Below, piece after piece: positions 1 to 7,951 of a stretch of DNA of 40,232 nucleotides. The stretch lies in assembly GCF_002072185.1 (NCBI RefSeq), contig NZ_MVIW01000027.1, forward strand, positions 1-40,232, given 5' to 3'. Source of the DNA: Actinomyces denticolens. Lineage in GTDB: Bacteria > Actinomycetota > Actinomycetes > Actinomycetales > Actinomycetaceae. A model generated the notes under the pieces. It searched no databases, had not been told where the DNA came from, and saw only the letters and a program-made list of their open reading frames with translations. Within the stretch, counting starts at the first letter, position 1; each line of letters starts with the position of its first letter. Position numbers and translations under genes: made by a program.

Positions 1-78
1 GGGTCGACGGCGCCCGTCGCCGCTCGGACGCGCCCGCCCACCGGGGCGCGCCCGAGCGGGCCGCGCGCCGGGGCGGGC

Positions 79-1188
79 TCAGCGCGGGGCCCGGAGGGGC
101 CGCCGGGTGGTCTCCCGCATGACGAGCCGGGGCATCACCGAGTACAGGAGCCCTCCTTCGGGGCGCTCCTGGACGACGACGCCGTCGGGCATCGTCGGCG
201 GCGCCATCGCGGAGGCACCCGCGACGCGGCCCCCCGTTCCCCCGCCCGCCTCGCGCGCCTCCATGCGGGCGGCCAGAGCCCGCACGGCGACCTCGGCCAG
301 GAGCAGCGCGTCCTGCTCGATGGTGGTCACGGAGAATGCGGTCAGGCCGGTGGCGGGAATGCCGTCGTAGCCGGTGACCGCGACGTCCTCGGGCACGCGC
401 ACCCCGCATCGGCGCAGCTCCATGAGGGCGCCGATCGCCTGGTGGTCGTTGAAGCACAGGATCGCGTCGGGCAGGGCCCCGGCGTCGAGGATGACGCGCA
501 CGGCCCTCGTGCCGGACTCCTCGTCGGAGCCGCCGTCGAGCACGCGCGCCCGGTCGCCCAGGCCGTGCTCGGCCATGGCCCCGAGGAACGTGGCGCGGCG
601 CATCGGGGCCGGGGTGGCCCTCCCGCCGTCGATATGGGTGATCCGACGGCGCCCGGTGAACACGAGGTGGTCGACGAGCGCGGTGATGCCCACATCGTCG
701 CGCGAGCGCACGAGGTCGGCGTTCGGCAGTCCCGATTCCCGGCACACCATGACCACCGGGACGCGAGCGGCGGCGTCGGCGACGATGTCGTGGCCCACCC
801 AGGGATCGACGAGGATGAGCCCCTCGCAGCGCTCGGTGAGCAGGGAGCGCAGCCCCTCGGCCTCATCGCGGTGCGGGGTCGAGGCGGCCAGAACGAGGGA
901 GCGCCCGTGCTGGGAGCAACTGCGGTAGAGGCCGTCGACGAGCCCGCCCTGGAAGGCCTGGTTGATGTCGAAACTGGCGCCGATGAGGCCGGTGCGCCGC
1001 TGACGCAGGAGGCGCGCCCGGGGATCGGCGTTGTAGCCGAGCTCGGCGGCGACGGCCAGGATCTCGTCACGAGTCGCGGGGGCGACGCCGGCCGCGCCGT
1101 TGAGCGCAGCGGAGACCGTGGAGATCGAGCGCCCGCAGCGCGCCGCCACCGTGGAGATCGTGACGCGTCCGTCACGGCCTGTGGTCAT
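79..1188 (-). CDS. LacI-family transcriptional regulator (first of three)
   Basis: This is a sugar-responsive DNA-binding regulator of 369 residues. The N-terminal helix-turn-helix (VTISTVAARCGRSISTVSAALNG, split here as VTISTVAARCG and RSISTVSAALNG) sits at about residues 9-31. It is followed by the hinge helix region (LGYNADPRARLL) and a periplasmic-binding-protein-like effector domain containing CFNDHQAIGA and VTGYDGIPA motifs. I chose the ATG at 1188 because it places the HTH at the N-terminus and has a GGAGG-type ribosome site about 10 bases upstream; the open frame runs on to 1380, but that stretch is Arg/Pro/Gly-rich and non-coding in character. It is divergent from a second lacI gene and lies beside the inositol-type catabolic island, so it may regulate part of it. 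It is less like the other two LacI proteins here than they are like each other. The C-terminus has a Gly/Ala-rich insertion near residues 310-335. The ligand is unknown. Confidence 0.88.
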   Translation of the reverse strand: MTTGRDGRVTISTVAARCGRSISTVSAALNGAAGVAPATRDEILAVAAELGYNADPRARLLRQRRTGLIGASFDINQAFQGGLVDGLYRSCSQHGRSLVLAASTPHRDEAEGLRSLLTERCEGLILVDPWVGHDIVADAAARVPVVMVCRESGLPNADLVRSRDDVGITALVDHLVFTGRRRITHIDGGRATPAPMRRATFLGAMAEHGLGDRARVLDGGSDEESGTRAVRVILDAGALPDAILCFNDHQAIGALMELRRCGVRVPEDVAVTGYDGIPATGLTAFSVTTIEQDALLLAEVAVRALAARMEAREAGGGTGGRVAGASAMAPPTMPDGVVVQERPEGGLLYSVMPRLVMRETTRRPLRAPR

Positions 1189-1271
1189 GGGGCTCCGCCC
1201 TCCTCTCGAGGATCGCTGGTCGCGCTCGCCCCTGGCGGGGCCGCCCGATCGTACCCTGGCCTCATGAGGGC

Positions 1272-1291
1272 GCCCGGGATCCCTCCCGGGC
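1272..1291. repeat. Small inverted repeat between divergent lacI genes
   Basis: GCCCGGGA (1272-1279) and TCCCGGGC (1284-1291) form a perfect 8-bp inverted repeat around TCCC. It lies in the 170-bp region between two divergent regulators and could be an operator or a leader hairpin. No functional evidence beyond position and symmetry is visible. Confidence 0.35.
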
Positions 1292-1313
1292 CCGATCCCG
1301 ATCATCCGTCGGG

Positions 1314-1339
1314 GCGCCGCCCCGGGCGCAGGGCGGCGC
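1314..1339. repeat. Leader hairpin before second lacI gene
   Basis: GCGCCGCCC (1314-1322) pairs perfectly with GGGCGGCGC (1331-1339) around an 8-nt loop. It ends about 10 bases before the ribosome-binding site of the downstream lacI gene, so it would fold in that mRNA leader if transcription starts upstream. Confidence 0.35.
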
Positions 1340-1358
1340 GGACCGCTGGGAGGACGAT

Positions 1359-2375
1359 ATGGCGATTGCCGACGGCGCACCGCGGGAGCACGCGACCCAG
1401 TCCGATGTGGCGCGGGCGGCCGGCGTGTCCCGGGGGCTCGTCTCGCTGGCCCTCAAGGGCGGTGGGCGGATGTCCGAGCGCACCCGCGAGCGGATCCTCC
1501 AGGCGGCCCGGGACCTCGACTATCAGCCCAACGGCGCGGCGGCGCAGTTGGCCGCGCGCCGTTCGAGCCGCCTCGTCATCGTGCTGCCCTACCTGGACAA
1601 TCCCTTCTTCGACATCCTGGTGCGCCATGTCCGCCGGGAGGCGGCGCAGGTGGACCACAGCCTGGTGGTGCTCGTCTCCGATCTCGAGGCACGCCTGGAG
1701 GAGAGCACGATCGCCGATGCCCTGCGGATGCGCCCCGCCGGCCTCATCCTCCCCGGCACGCGCATGGGGGCCGAGGCCCTTGAGCGCCTGGGGGGACGTT
1801 TGCCGGTGTGCCTGCTGGACCGCGCCCTGCCCGGGCACGTCGTGGCGACGCCCCATATGGACGAGACGAGCGCGGCCGACCAGGTCATGGAGCATCTCGC
1901 GGGTCTCGGCACCCGGCACATCGTCTACCTGACCCCGGCGCGGATCCTGCATGAGCGGCTCGTCGACGACCGCGGTCTCGCCTGCCGCGCGGCCGCCCAG
2001 GCGCGCGGGATGTCCTTCTCCTCGGCCGCCTGCGAGGACGGCGCGCTGCCCGCCCTGGACACGGCTCTCACCGGCGCCGCGGGGCCCGCCGCGATCGTGG
2101 CCTACAACGACCTGCTGGCCATCGACGTCGCCGCGGCCCTGTACCAGCGGGGCGCGCGCCTCCCACTGGCCAGCTATGACAACACGCCCCTGGCCGCGCG
2201 CCCGGAGTTCTCCCTGACGAGCGTCGACCAGGACCCCGCGGCACTGGCGAGGGCGGCGGTGGGCATGCTCACCGGCGCGGGGCCGGCCCCCGGCGTCGCC
2301 ACGATCGCCCCGAGTCTCGTCATCCGGGCGTCGACAGTGCCGACAGTGCCGGCAGTGAGGGCGGAGTCGGCCTGA
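1359..2375 (+). CDS. LacI-family transcriptional regulator (second)
   Basis: This is a 338-residue LacI regulator. The HTH (ATQSDVARAAGVSRGLVSLAL) is at about residues 11-31 and the hinge region (LDYQPNGAAAQLA) follows. The effector domain carries NDLLAIDVAAAL and ASYDNTPLAARPEFSLTS. These segments, and the recognition helix VSR-x-LVSLAL, closely resemble the third LacI protein at 6904-7914, so the two are paralogues flanking the first catabolic units. The start ATG has GGGAGGA about 6 bases upstream. The stop is followed by a decayed repeat and the promoter of the dehydrogenase at 2648. The last codons contain a 9-bp tandem repeat (2333-2359) that encodes Thr-Val-Pro repeats. It is a good candidate for the repressor of the TTGTCNNGACAA sites, but which LacI binds them cannot be told from sequence alone. 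Confidence 0.88.
   Translation: MAIADGAPREHATQSDVARAAGVSRGLVSLALKGGGRMSERTRERILQAARDLDYQPNGAAAQLAARRSSRLVIVLPYLDNPFFDILVRHVRREAAQVDHSLVVLVSDLEARLEESTIADALRMRPAGLILPGTRMGAEALERLGGRLPVCLLDRALPGHVVATPHMDETSAADQVMEHLAGLGTRHIVYLTPARILHERLVDDRGLACRAAAQARGMSFSSAACEDGALPALDTALTGAAGPAAIVAYNDLLAIDVAAALYQRGARLPLASYDNTPLAARPEFSLTSVDQDPAALARAAVGMLTGAGPAPGVATIAPSLVIRASTVPTVPAVRAESA
2333..2359. repeat. 9-bp tandem repeat in lacI 3' end
   Basis: GACAGTGCC occurs at 2333-2341 and again at 2342-2350, followed by a degenerate third unit GGCAGTGAG. It is in frame and encodes Thr-Val-Pro repeats near the C-terminus of the LacI protein. The same 9-mer family, reverse complemented, recurs in rimI at 32774-32800. 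Confidence 0.8.
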
Positions 2376-2460
2376 CCGGCGCCCCTCGGGCGCTCCCCCG
2401 CAGGCCCATCAGCCCCTCGCGCACGTACCCGCACCCGCGATGGGGCAGGGAACGGCCCCG

Positions 2461-2515
2461 GACCGGTTTCGGTGCCGTTCTCGACCGGTTTCGATCGCCA
2501 CTTCGACCGGTCTCG
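2461..2515. repeat. Decayed half copy of the 75-bp hairpin repeat
   Basis: Bases 2484-2515 match one arm of the hairpin elements at 22596 and 36867 over 32 positions with one mismatch (T at 2490). A further ACCGGTTTCG module precedes it at 2462. The opposite arm is missing or unrecognisable, so this copy cannot form the long hairpin. It lies between the lacI stop and the promoter of the 2648 gene. Confidence 0.8.
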
Positions 2516-2534
2516 ATGAGGGGGCGGGGATTCC

Positions 2535-2564
2535 TTGCGGAGCCGCCGTACTTCCTGCTATTGT
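2535..2564 (+). promoter_or_regulatory. Candidate promoter of the 2648 dehydrogenase/transporter unit
   Basis: TTGCGG (2535-2540) and TATTGT (2559-2564) are spaced by 18 bases and resemble a sigma-70-type promoter. The -10 overlaps the palindromic operator at 2561-2572, as expected for a repressed catabolic promoter. The -35 match is weak. Confidence 0.45.
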
Positions 2565-2572
2565 CTGGACAA
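2561..2572. promoter_or_regulatory. LacI-type operator, copy 1 (TTGTCTGGACAA)
   Basis: This 12-bp palindrome has TTGTC/GACAA half-sites around a 2-bp centre. It overlaps the likely -10 box of the unit beginning at 2648. Near-identical sites precede the other two catabolic units (5681 and 7952), which is the main reason for calling it an operator. LacI-family operators are typically short palindromes of this kind. Confidence 0.65.
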
Positions 2573-2647
2573 CGCCGTGATGACGCGCGTTACCACCATC
2601 GCTCCACCACTTCATGACAGAGACGTCGGAAGGAAGAAGGAAGTCAG

Positions 2648-3844
2648 ATGAGTTCGAAGAAACCCCTGGGGATCGGTGTGATATCCCTGGGCTGGATGGG
2701 GCGCCTCCACGCCCGCTCCTACCGATCCCTGCCCGAGCGATTCCCGGAGCTCGGCATCGCCCCCCGCCTCGTCGCCGCGGCGGACCCCATCGAGGAGGCT
2801 CGCACGGCGGCCGTCGAGGACCTCGGGTTCGAGCGCGCCTACGCCGACTACCGCGACCTGCTGGCCGACCCGGACGTCGAGGTCGTGTCCATCTGCTCCC
2901 CCAACTTCCTGCATCACGAGATCGCCATGGCCGCGATCGAGGCGGGGAAGCCCTTCTGGATCGAGAAGCCCATGGGGGTCAGCGCCCAGCAGTCCAAGGA
3001 GATCGCCCAGGCGGCCGAGGCGGCCGGCCTCGTGAGCGCCGTCGGCTTCAACTATCGCCACACCCCCGCCATCGAGTACATGCGCCACCTGGTGCGCTCG
3101 GGAGAGCTGGGCCGCATCACCAATGTGCGCGTGTGGTTCATCGCCGACTACAACGCCTCCCCCATGGGCCCGTTGACCTGGCGGGCCTCGCGGGAGAAGG
3201 CGGGCGCCGGCGTCGTCCCCGATCTCATGAGCCACGGGGCGGACCTCGCCCAGTACGTCGTCGGGCGGATCGCATCGGTCTCGGCGGCCACCGGCACCTT
3301 CATCACCGAGCGCCCCATCCCCACGAGGATGGGCATCGGCCACTCCGGCTTCGAGATCGGCGATGAGGTCGGCCCCGTGGAGAACGAGGACTACGTCGCC
3401 ATGCTCGTGCGCTTCGACGACGGCGCGATCGGCACGATGGAGTCCTCCCGCGTCTGCGTGGGACCGCGCGCCGAGTACGTCGTCGAGGTCTACGGCACGC
3501 AGGGATCGGCCCGATGGAACTTCGAGCGCCTCAACGAGCTCGAGGTCTGCCTGGGCGTCGACGGCGGCCCCACCCACGGCTACACCCGGGCCATGGCGAA
3601 CCCCTCGTGGGGCGAATGGCACCGCTACCAGCCGGCCATCGGCACCTCCATGGGCTTCGACGACATGAAGTCGATCGAGGCCGCCCAGTTCATCGAGTCC
3701 GTCACCACGGGCGCCCAGATCGCCCCCTCGGCGGCGGACGCCTGGTGCGCGGCGGAGGTCGATGAGGCCATCGTCGCCTCCGCCGCCGACGGCCAGTGGC
3801 ACGAGGTGGCGCGAGTCGACGGCGCGACGACCTTCGACCGCTGA
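2648..3844 (+). CDS. Gfo/Idh/MocA-family oxidoreductase, probable inositol dehydrogenase-like
   Basis: This is an NAD(P)-dependent sugar or cyclitol dehydrogenase of 398 residues. An N-terminal Rossmann fold (GIGVISLGWMGRLHARSY, residues 8-25) is followed by the family's EKP motif at 106-108, whose Lys acts in catalysis, and by a D192-x3-H196-x2-D199 motif. The C-terminal part is the usual alpha/beta substrate domain. The start has an AAGGA ribosome site. It is followed by an inositol-type MFS symporter 141 bases downstream, and iolE is the next gene after that, so oxidation of myo- or scyllo-inositol (or another cyclitol) is the likely role. The family also contains glucose-fructose, glycoside-3- and levoglucosan dehydrogenases, so the substrate is not proven. 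Regulation by the operator at 2561 is likely. Confidence 0.85.
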   Translation: MSSKKPLGIGVISLGWMGRLHARSYRSLPERFPELGIAPRLVAAADPIEEARTAAVEDLGFERAYADYRDLLADPDVEVVSICSPNFLHHEIAMAAIEAGKPFWIEKPMGVSAQQSKEIAQAAEAAGLVSAVGFNYRHTPAIEYMRHLVRSGELGRITNVRVWFIADYNASPMGPLTWRASREKAGAGVVPDLMSHGADLAQYVVGRIASVSAATGTFITERPIPTRMGIGHSGFEIGDEVGPVENEDYVAMLVRFDDGAIGTMESSRVCVGPRAEYVVEVYGTQGSARWNFERLNELEVCLGVDGGPTHGYTRAMANPSWGEWHRYQPAIGTSMGFDDMKSIEAAQFIESVTTGAQIAPSAADAWCAAEVDEAIVASAADGQWHEVARVDGATTFDR

Positions 3845-3985
3845 GCCTCGTCCCCAGTCCCCCGGCGGTCCTCCGCCGACGGCTCCCCGGACCCCGGCAT
3901 CGGCGCCGGACCGGGGGCCACCCGGGCGATCCCGCCCATCCCCCGATTCCCCGACACCCTCATCAATCACCCAAGGAAACCATCC

Positions 3986-5650
3986 ATGAGTCAGACCAGT
4001 AGCGCCCTCTCCCTGAGGGGCATCACCCAGGACCAGATGCGCCAGGCGGTGGCCGAGACCCCGCCGTCGGGCAAGCACCGCGGCATCGGCGCCGTCGCGG
4101 CCGTCGCCACCCTGGGCTCCCTCCTCTTCGGCTACGACACCGGCGTCATCTCCGGGGCGCTGCCCTACATGTACATGCCCCACGACGCCGCCGGGCTCCA
4201 GCTCACCAGCGGCCAGGAGGGAGCGATCGGCGGCACACTGCTCATCGGCGCGGCTCTCGGCGCGCTCTTCGGCGGGCGCCTGTCCGACCGCTACGGGCGC
4301 CGCCACAACATCACGATCCTGGCCATCGTCTTCCTCCTGGGCGCGATCGGCACTGCCACCGCGCCCAACATCTGGCTGATGTACATCGCCCGCTTCGTAC
4401 TGGGCCTGGCCGTGGGCGGCGCCTCCGCCACCGTGCCGGTCTACCTGGCCGAGACGGCGCCCAAGCGCATCCGCGGCTCCATCGTCGCCATCGACCAGCT
4501 CATGATCGTCACCGGCCAGCTCCTCGCCTTCGCCATGAACGCCGCCATCAGCGCGGCCAGCGGCGGCCCGAGGATCACCATCGAGGCCGACCCCTCGGGC
4601 TCGGGGCTGGTCAGCCTCGGCGAGCAGTCCTTCGACAACCTCGCCCACCTCCAGGCCTCCCAGGGCGGGACGCTGTCATCGGCCGAATACCACGAGTTCC
4701 TCAACCAGCTCGTCATCTCCCACGGCAACGGCGAGACCTGGCGCTACATGCTCGTCCTGTGCTCCATCCCGGCCGTCGCGCTGTGGATCGGCATCCGCCT
4801 CATGCCCGAGTCCTCGCGCTGGTACGTGGCCAAGGAGCGCCTCTACGACGCCATCGGCGCCCTCAAGCGGGTGCGCGACGAGTCCAAGGACGGCCCCCTC
4901 GAGGACGAGCTCATGGAGATCGCCGAGGCCCGCCAGCACGAGCTCGAGATCCAGTCCAAGCACCTCGGGCTCGGCTACGTGTGGAGCACTCCCTGGCTGC
5001 GCAAGCTCATGCTCGTCGGCATCTTCCTGGCGGTCGTCAACCAGACCACGGGCGTGAACACGGTCATGTACTACGCGCCCAAGGTCCTGGAGTACGCCGG
5101 CATGTCCTCCTCCTCGGCGATCATCGCCCAGGTGGCCAACGGCGTCATGAGCGTCATCGGCTCGGCGATCGGAATCTGGCTCATCATGCGCTTCCGCCGC
5201 CGCCAGATCCTCATCGCCGACGTCACCGGCGTCGGCGTCTGCCTGCTGGGCATCGCCGCCACCTTCACCCTGTTCATCGCCCCGCACATGGACAACGGAA
5301 CGCGCCCGCCGTCCTGGGCGGCCTTCCTCATCCTGGGGCTGATGTCCGTGTTCATGCTCATCGTCCAGTCCTCCAACGGGACCGTGGTGTGGACGATGCT
5401 CGGCGAGATCTTCCCCGCCAACGTCCGCGGCATCATGAACGGCACCGCCGTGTTCTGCATGTGGATCGCCAACGCGATCATCACCTGGACCTTCCCGCAC
5501 ATGATGGAGACCCTGGGCGGCGGGATCACCTACACGATCTACGGCGCGCTCAACCTCGTCATCGCCCTCATCCTGCTCAAGATGATGCCGGAGACCTCCG
5601 GCAAGTCCCTGGAGCAGATCGAGCACGAGATGGAGGAGCGCTACTCCTGA
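3986..5650 (+). CDS. MFS sugar-porter family transporter, inositol/sugar symporter-like
   Basis: This 554-residue, 12-helix major facilitator of the sugar porter family probably imports inositol or a related polyol by proton symport. Family motifs are clear: LFGYDTGVISGALP (helix 1, about 47-60), GGRLSDRYGRR (loop 2-3), VYLAETAPKRIRG (152-164), PESSRWY after helix 6, NQTTGVNTVMYYAP (helix 7), and the terminal PETSGKSLEQIE. Between helices 5 and 6 there is an unusual insertion of about 60 residues (190-250), polar and Gly/Ser-rich, which makes the protein longer than typical IolT-like porters (about 470-500). An AAGGA site precedes the ATG. It lies 141 bases after the dehydrogenase on the same strand, probably in the same operon, and iolE follows under its own promoter. 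Confidence 0.87.
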   Translation: MSQTSSALSLRGITQDQMRQAVAETPPSGKHRGIGAVAAVATLGSLLFGYDTGVISGALPYMYMPHDAAGLQLTSGQEGAIGGTLLIGAALGALFGGRLSDRYGRRHNITILAIVFLLGAIGTATAPNIWLMYIARFVLGLAVGGASATVPVYLAETAPKRIRGSIVAIDQLMIVTGQLLAFAMNAAISAASGGPRITIEADPSGSGLVSLGEQSFDNLAHLQASQGGTLSSAEYHEFLNQLVISHGNGETWRYMLVLCSIPAVALWIGIRLMPESSRWYVAKERLYDAIGALKRVRDESKDGPLEDELMEIAEARQHELEIQSKHLGLGYVWSTPWLRKLMLVGIFLAVVNQTTGVNTVMYYAPKVLEYAGMSSSSAIIAQVANGVMSVIGSAIGIWLIMRFRRRQILIADVTGVGVCLLGIAATFTLFIAPHMDNGTRPPSWAAFLILGLMSVFMLIVQSSNGTVVWTMLGEIFPANVRGIMNGTAVFCMWIANAIITWTFPHMMETLGGGITYTIYGALNLVIALILLKMMPETSGKSLEQIEHEMEERYS

Positions 5651-5675
5651 CGGCCCCGCAGCCGCCAGAAGGTCG

Positions 5676-5681
5676 TATAAT
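5676..5681 (+). promoter_or_regulatory. -10 box of the iolE promoter
   Basis: A perfect TATAAT hexamer stands out in this GC-rich DNA and directly abuts the palindromic operator starting at 5681. No convincing -35 is visible 17 bases upstream. A transcript from here would have a leader of about 110 bases before iolE. Confidence 0.6.
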
Positions 5682-5692
5682 TGTCCTGACAA
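5681..5692. promoter_or_regulatory. LacI-type operator, copy 2 (TTGTCCTGACAA)
   Basis: This palindrome has the same TTGTC/GACAA half-sites and 2-bp centre as copy 1. It shares one base with the TATAAT box, so a bound protein would block transcription initiation of iolE. Confidence 0.7.
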
Positions 5693-5797
5693 TGCGGCGC
5701 GCCTGCCGCAGCGGGCCCGCGAGGCCCTCCTCGCGGGCCCGCCCGGGCGCCACCGACGGCGCCCGGCCCCACCCCGTGAACGCGAAAAGGAGCAATG

Positions 5798-6724
5798 ATG
5801 TCCTTCACCCTCGACCCCACCACCGCCATCACCGACCCCCACGGCATCACGTGGGGAATGCACCCCATCACCTGGCGCAATGACGACATCCCCGAGGTCG
5901 GCGCCTTCAACACCCTGGAGGACATGCTCCTCGACCTGGCCGACACCGGGTACCGGGGAACCGAGTGCGCCGGCTTCTTCCCGCCCAAGGAGGAGGTCAA
6001 GGCCGCGGCCGAGGCCCGGGGGATCAAGATCGTCGCCCAGTGGTTCTCCTCCTTCATCGTGCGCGACGGCGTCGAGGCCGTCATCCCGGACTTCGAGGCC
6101 ACCTGCTCCTACCTGGAGTACCTGGGCGCCACCCGCGTGGTGGTCTCCGAGCAGACCGGCTCGGTGCAGGGCAAGCGCGACGTCTGCATCTTCACCAACA
6201 AGCCCACCCTGACCGACGAGGAGTGGGACGTCCTGGCCGACGGCCTGAACCGCCTGGGCGACATCGCCCACGCCCACGGCCTGGAGCTCGTCTACCACCA
6301 CCACCTGGGCACGGTCGTCCAGACCAAGGCCGAGACGATCCGCCTCATGGAGGCCACCGACCCGACCAAGGTCTCCCTCCTGTTCGACACCGGGCACGCC
6401 TACGTGGGCGACGGTGATGTCATGGGGCTGCTCGAGGCCTGCATCGACCGCGTCAAGCACGTCCACTTCAAGGACGTGCGCCCCGAGAAGATGGCCGAGT
6501 CCAAGGCCGCCAACCGCTCCTTCCTCGACTCCTTCCTGGCCGGGATGTTCACCGTGCCCGGGGACGGCACGATCGACTTCACCGAGCCCTACCGCTTCCT
6601 CGTCGACCACGGCTACGACGGCTGGATCCTCGTCGAGGCCGAGCAGGACCCGGCCATCGCCAACCCGCTGGAGTACGCCCGCAAGGCGCGCGCCTACATC
6701 GAGGGCACGCTGCTGAAGGCGTGA
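5798..6724 (+). CDS. iolE: Myo-inosose-2 dehydratase (IolE)
   Basis: IolE dehydrates 2-keto-myo-inositol (scyllo-inosose), the second step of inositol catabolism after the dehydrogenase. The 308-residue xylose-isomerase-like TIM barrel carries hallmark segments I recognise from Bacillus IolE: WRNDDIPE near residue 28, QWFSSFIVRDG, VVSEQTGSVQG, LVYHHHLGT, LLFDTGHAYV, HVHFKDVRP, FTVPGDGTIDF and YDGWILVEAEQDPA. The Glu/Asp/His residues in these segments are the expected metal ligands. I prefer the ATG at 5798, which is 5 bases after AGGAG; an ATG at 5795 would leave only 2. It is preceded by its own TATAAT and operator and followed by a strong hairpin. The genes for the next steps (iolD, iolB, iolC, iolA) are not in the window. 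Confidence 0.9.
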   Translation: MSFTLDPTTAITDPHGITWGMHPITWRNDDIPEVGAFNTLEDMLLDLADTGYRGTECAGFFPPKEEVKAAAEARGIKIVAQWFSSFIVRDGVEAVIPDFEATCSYLEYLGATRVVVSEQTGSVQGKRDVCIFTNKPTLTDEEWDVLADGLNRLGDIAHAHGLELVYHHHLGTVVQTKAETIRLMEATDPTKVSLLFDTGHAYVGDGDVMGLLEACIDRVKHVHFKDVRPEKMAESKAANRSFLDSFLAGMFTVPGDGTIDFTEPYRFLVDHGYDGWILVEAEQDPAIANPLEYARKARAYIEGTLLKA

Positions 6725-6802
6725 CCCCGCCCGAGGCCGCTCCGGGGCCCGTTGGGGCCCGCATCCGCGGCTGCAGCAACGGCAGCGCCGGCCTCGGCCC
6801 CT

Positions 6803-6841
6803 GACGGCGCCCCCATCCGGACAGTGGATGGGGGCGCCGTC
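6803..6841 (+). terminator. Strong hairpin after iolE
   Basis: GACGGCGCCCCCATCC (6803-6818) pairs perfectly over 16 bp with 6826-6841, around a GGACAGT loop. It lies about 80 bases after the iolE stop and before the next lacI. There is no U-tract, as is common in high-GC actinobacteria. The apex contains TCCGGACA, which resembles the core of the operator at 7952. Confidence 0.7.
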
Positions 6842-6903
6842 GTCCTCCCTCCCAACGCCGCCAGTAGACTGCCTCGCATCCACCGTCGCGAGTGAGGATG
6901 CAC

Positions 6904-7914
6904 ATGAGCCAGCACGCCGCCACGCAGAGCGATATCGCGCTCGCCGCGGGCGTGTCCCGCTCGCTGGTCTCCCTGGCCCTCGCCGGATCGCCCAAGGTGG
7001 CCCGCGAGACCCGCGAGCGCATCGAGAAGGTGGCCCGGGACCTGGGCTACCGCGTCAACGTGGCGGCCTCCTCGCTGGCGCGGCAGAGCTCGTCGATCAT
7101 CGGGCTGGTGCTGCCCAATCTGCGCAACGCCTTCTTCGAGCGCATGGCCAGGTGCCTCAACGAGGCGGCCTCCCAGCGGGGCTTGACGCTGTTCGTCACC
7201 ATCGGCTCGGAGGACCCGGTGGCGCTCCACCGGGCGATCGACTCCCTCCTGGGCGTGCGGGTGGCGGGGATCGCGATGGTCTCGCCGTGGCTGCCCGGCC
7301 AGGACGTGGTGGCCGTGGGCGAGGAGGTCGCCACCTGCGTCATCGGGCGCAGGAGCCCCGGCGGCAGGGTGGACGCCGTGCACATCGATGAGCGGGCGGC
7401 GGCCGGACTCGTCGTGGCCCATCTGCGCGAACGGGGGGCGTCGTCGCTCGTCTACGTGCGCCCCCGGGCGGGCGATGAGACCTCCCGCCACGAGCGGGAG
7501 ATCGCCCTGGCCGACGCCGCGCGGGAGGCGGGCCTGCCGCTGACCGTCTACGGCTGCGCCGACGAGGCGGGGCCCGCCGTGCGGGCCGCCGTGAGCACGC
7601 ACCCCGAGCCGCTGGGCCTGGTCATGCACAACGACGTCCTGGCGATCGACGCCGTCGCCGCCCTTCGCACCGCGCGGCGCGGTCAGGACGCCCCCGTGCT
7701 CATCGCCTCCTACGACAACACCTACCTCGCCCAGCGCGAGGAGTTCTCGCTGACGAGCATCAACCAGCCCGAGCCCGTCATGGCGGCACGGGCCATCGAG
7801 CTCATCTGCCGGCGGGCGGGACTGGGGGCCCAGGACGCCCTGGCCGCCGACGAGCCAGCGCGCAGCGTCGTCCTGGCCCCCACACTCTCCATCCGCTCCT
7901 CGTCGGCACGATAG
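6904..7914 (+). CDS. LacI-family transcriptional regulator (third)
   Basis: This is a 336-residue LacI regulator. The HTH (ATQSDIALAAGVSRSLVSLAL) is at about residues 6-26, the hinge LGYRVNVAASSLA follows, and the effector domain carries HNDVLAIDAVAAL and ASYDNTYLAQREEFSLTS. It is a paralogue of the regulator at 1359-2375. I chose the ATG at 6904 because GTGAGG stands 6 bases before it; a GTG at 6892 is in frame but overlaps that ribosome site. It lies between iolE and the second dehydrogenase/TIM-barrel pair and probably controls one or both. The palindrome at 8028-8043, in front of the following gene, is a candidate site for it or for one of the other two LacI proteins. Confidence 0.88.
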   Translation: MSQHAATQSDIALAAGVSRSLVSLALAGSPKVARETRERIEKVARDLGYRVNVAASSLARQSSSIIGLVLPNLRNAFFERMARCLNEAASQRGLTLFVTIGSEDPVALHRAIDSLLGVRVAGIAMVSPWLPGQDVVAVGEEVATCVIGRRSPGGRVDAVHIDERAAAGLVVAHLRERGASSLVYVRPRAGDETSRHEREIALADAAREAGLPLTVYGCADEAGPAVRAAVSTHPEPLGLVMHNDVLAIDAVAALRTARRGQDAPVLIASYDNTYLAQREEFSLTSINQPEPVMAARAIELICRRAGLGAQDALAADEPARSVVLAPTLSIRSSSAR

Positions 7915-7951
7915 CGGCGCGACGGGCGCGCCGCCCGGCAGAACCGCATCC

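Noticed and set aside
2612-4648. 678-codon open frame on the minus strand opposite the dehydrogenase and porter genes
   Set aside because: Crosses two recognised genes and the operator-free gap, has a Gly/Asp/Val-biased composition and no motif. It is a GC-skew artefact.
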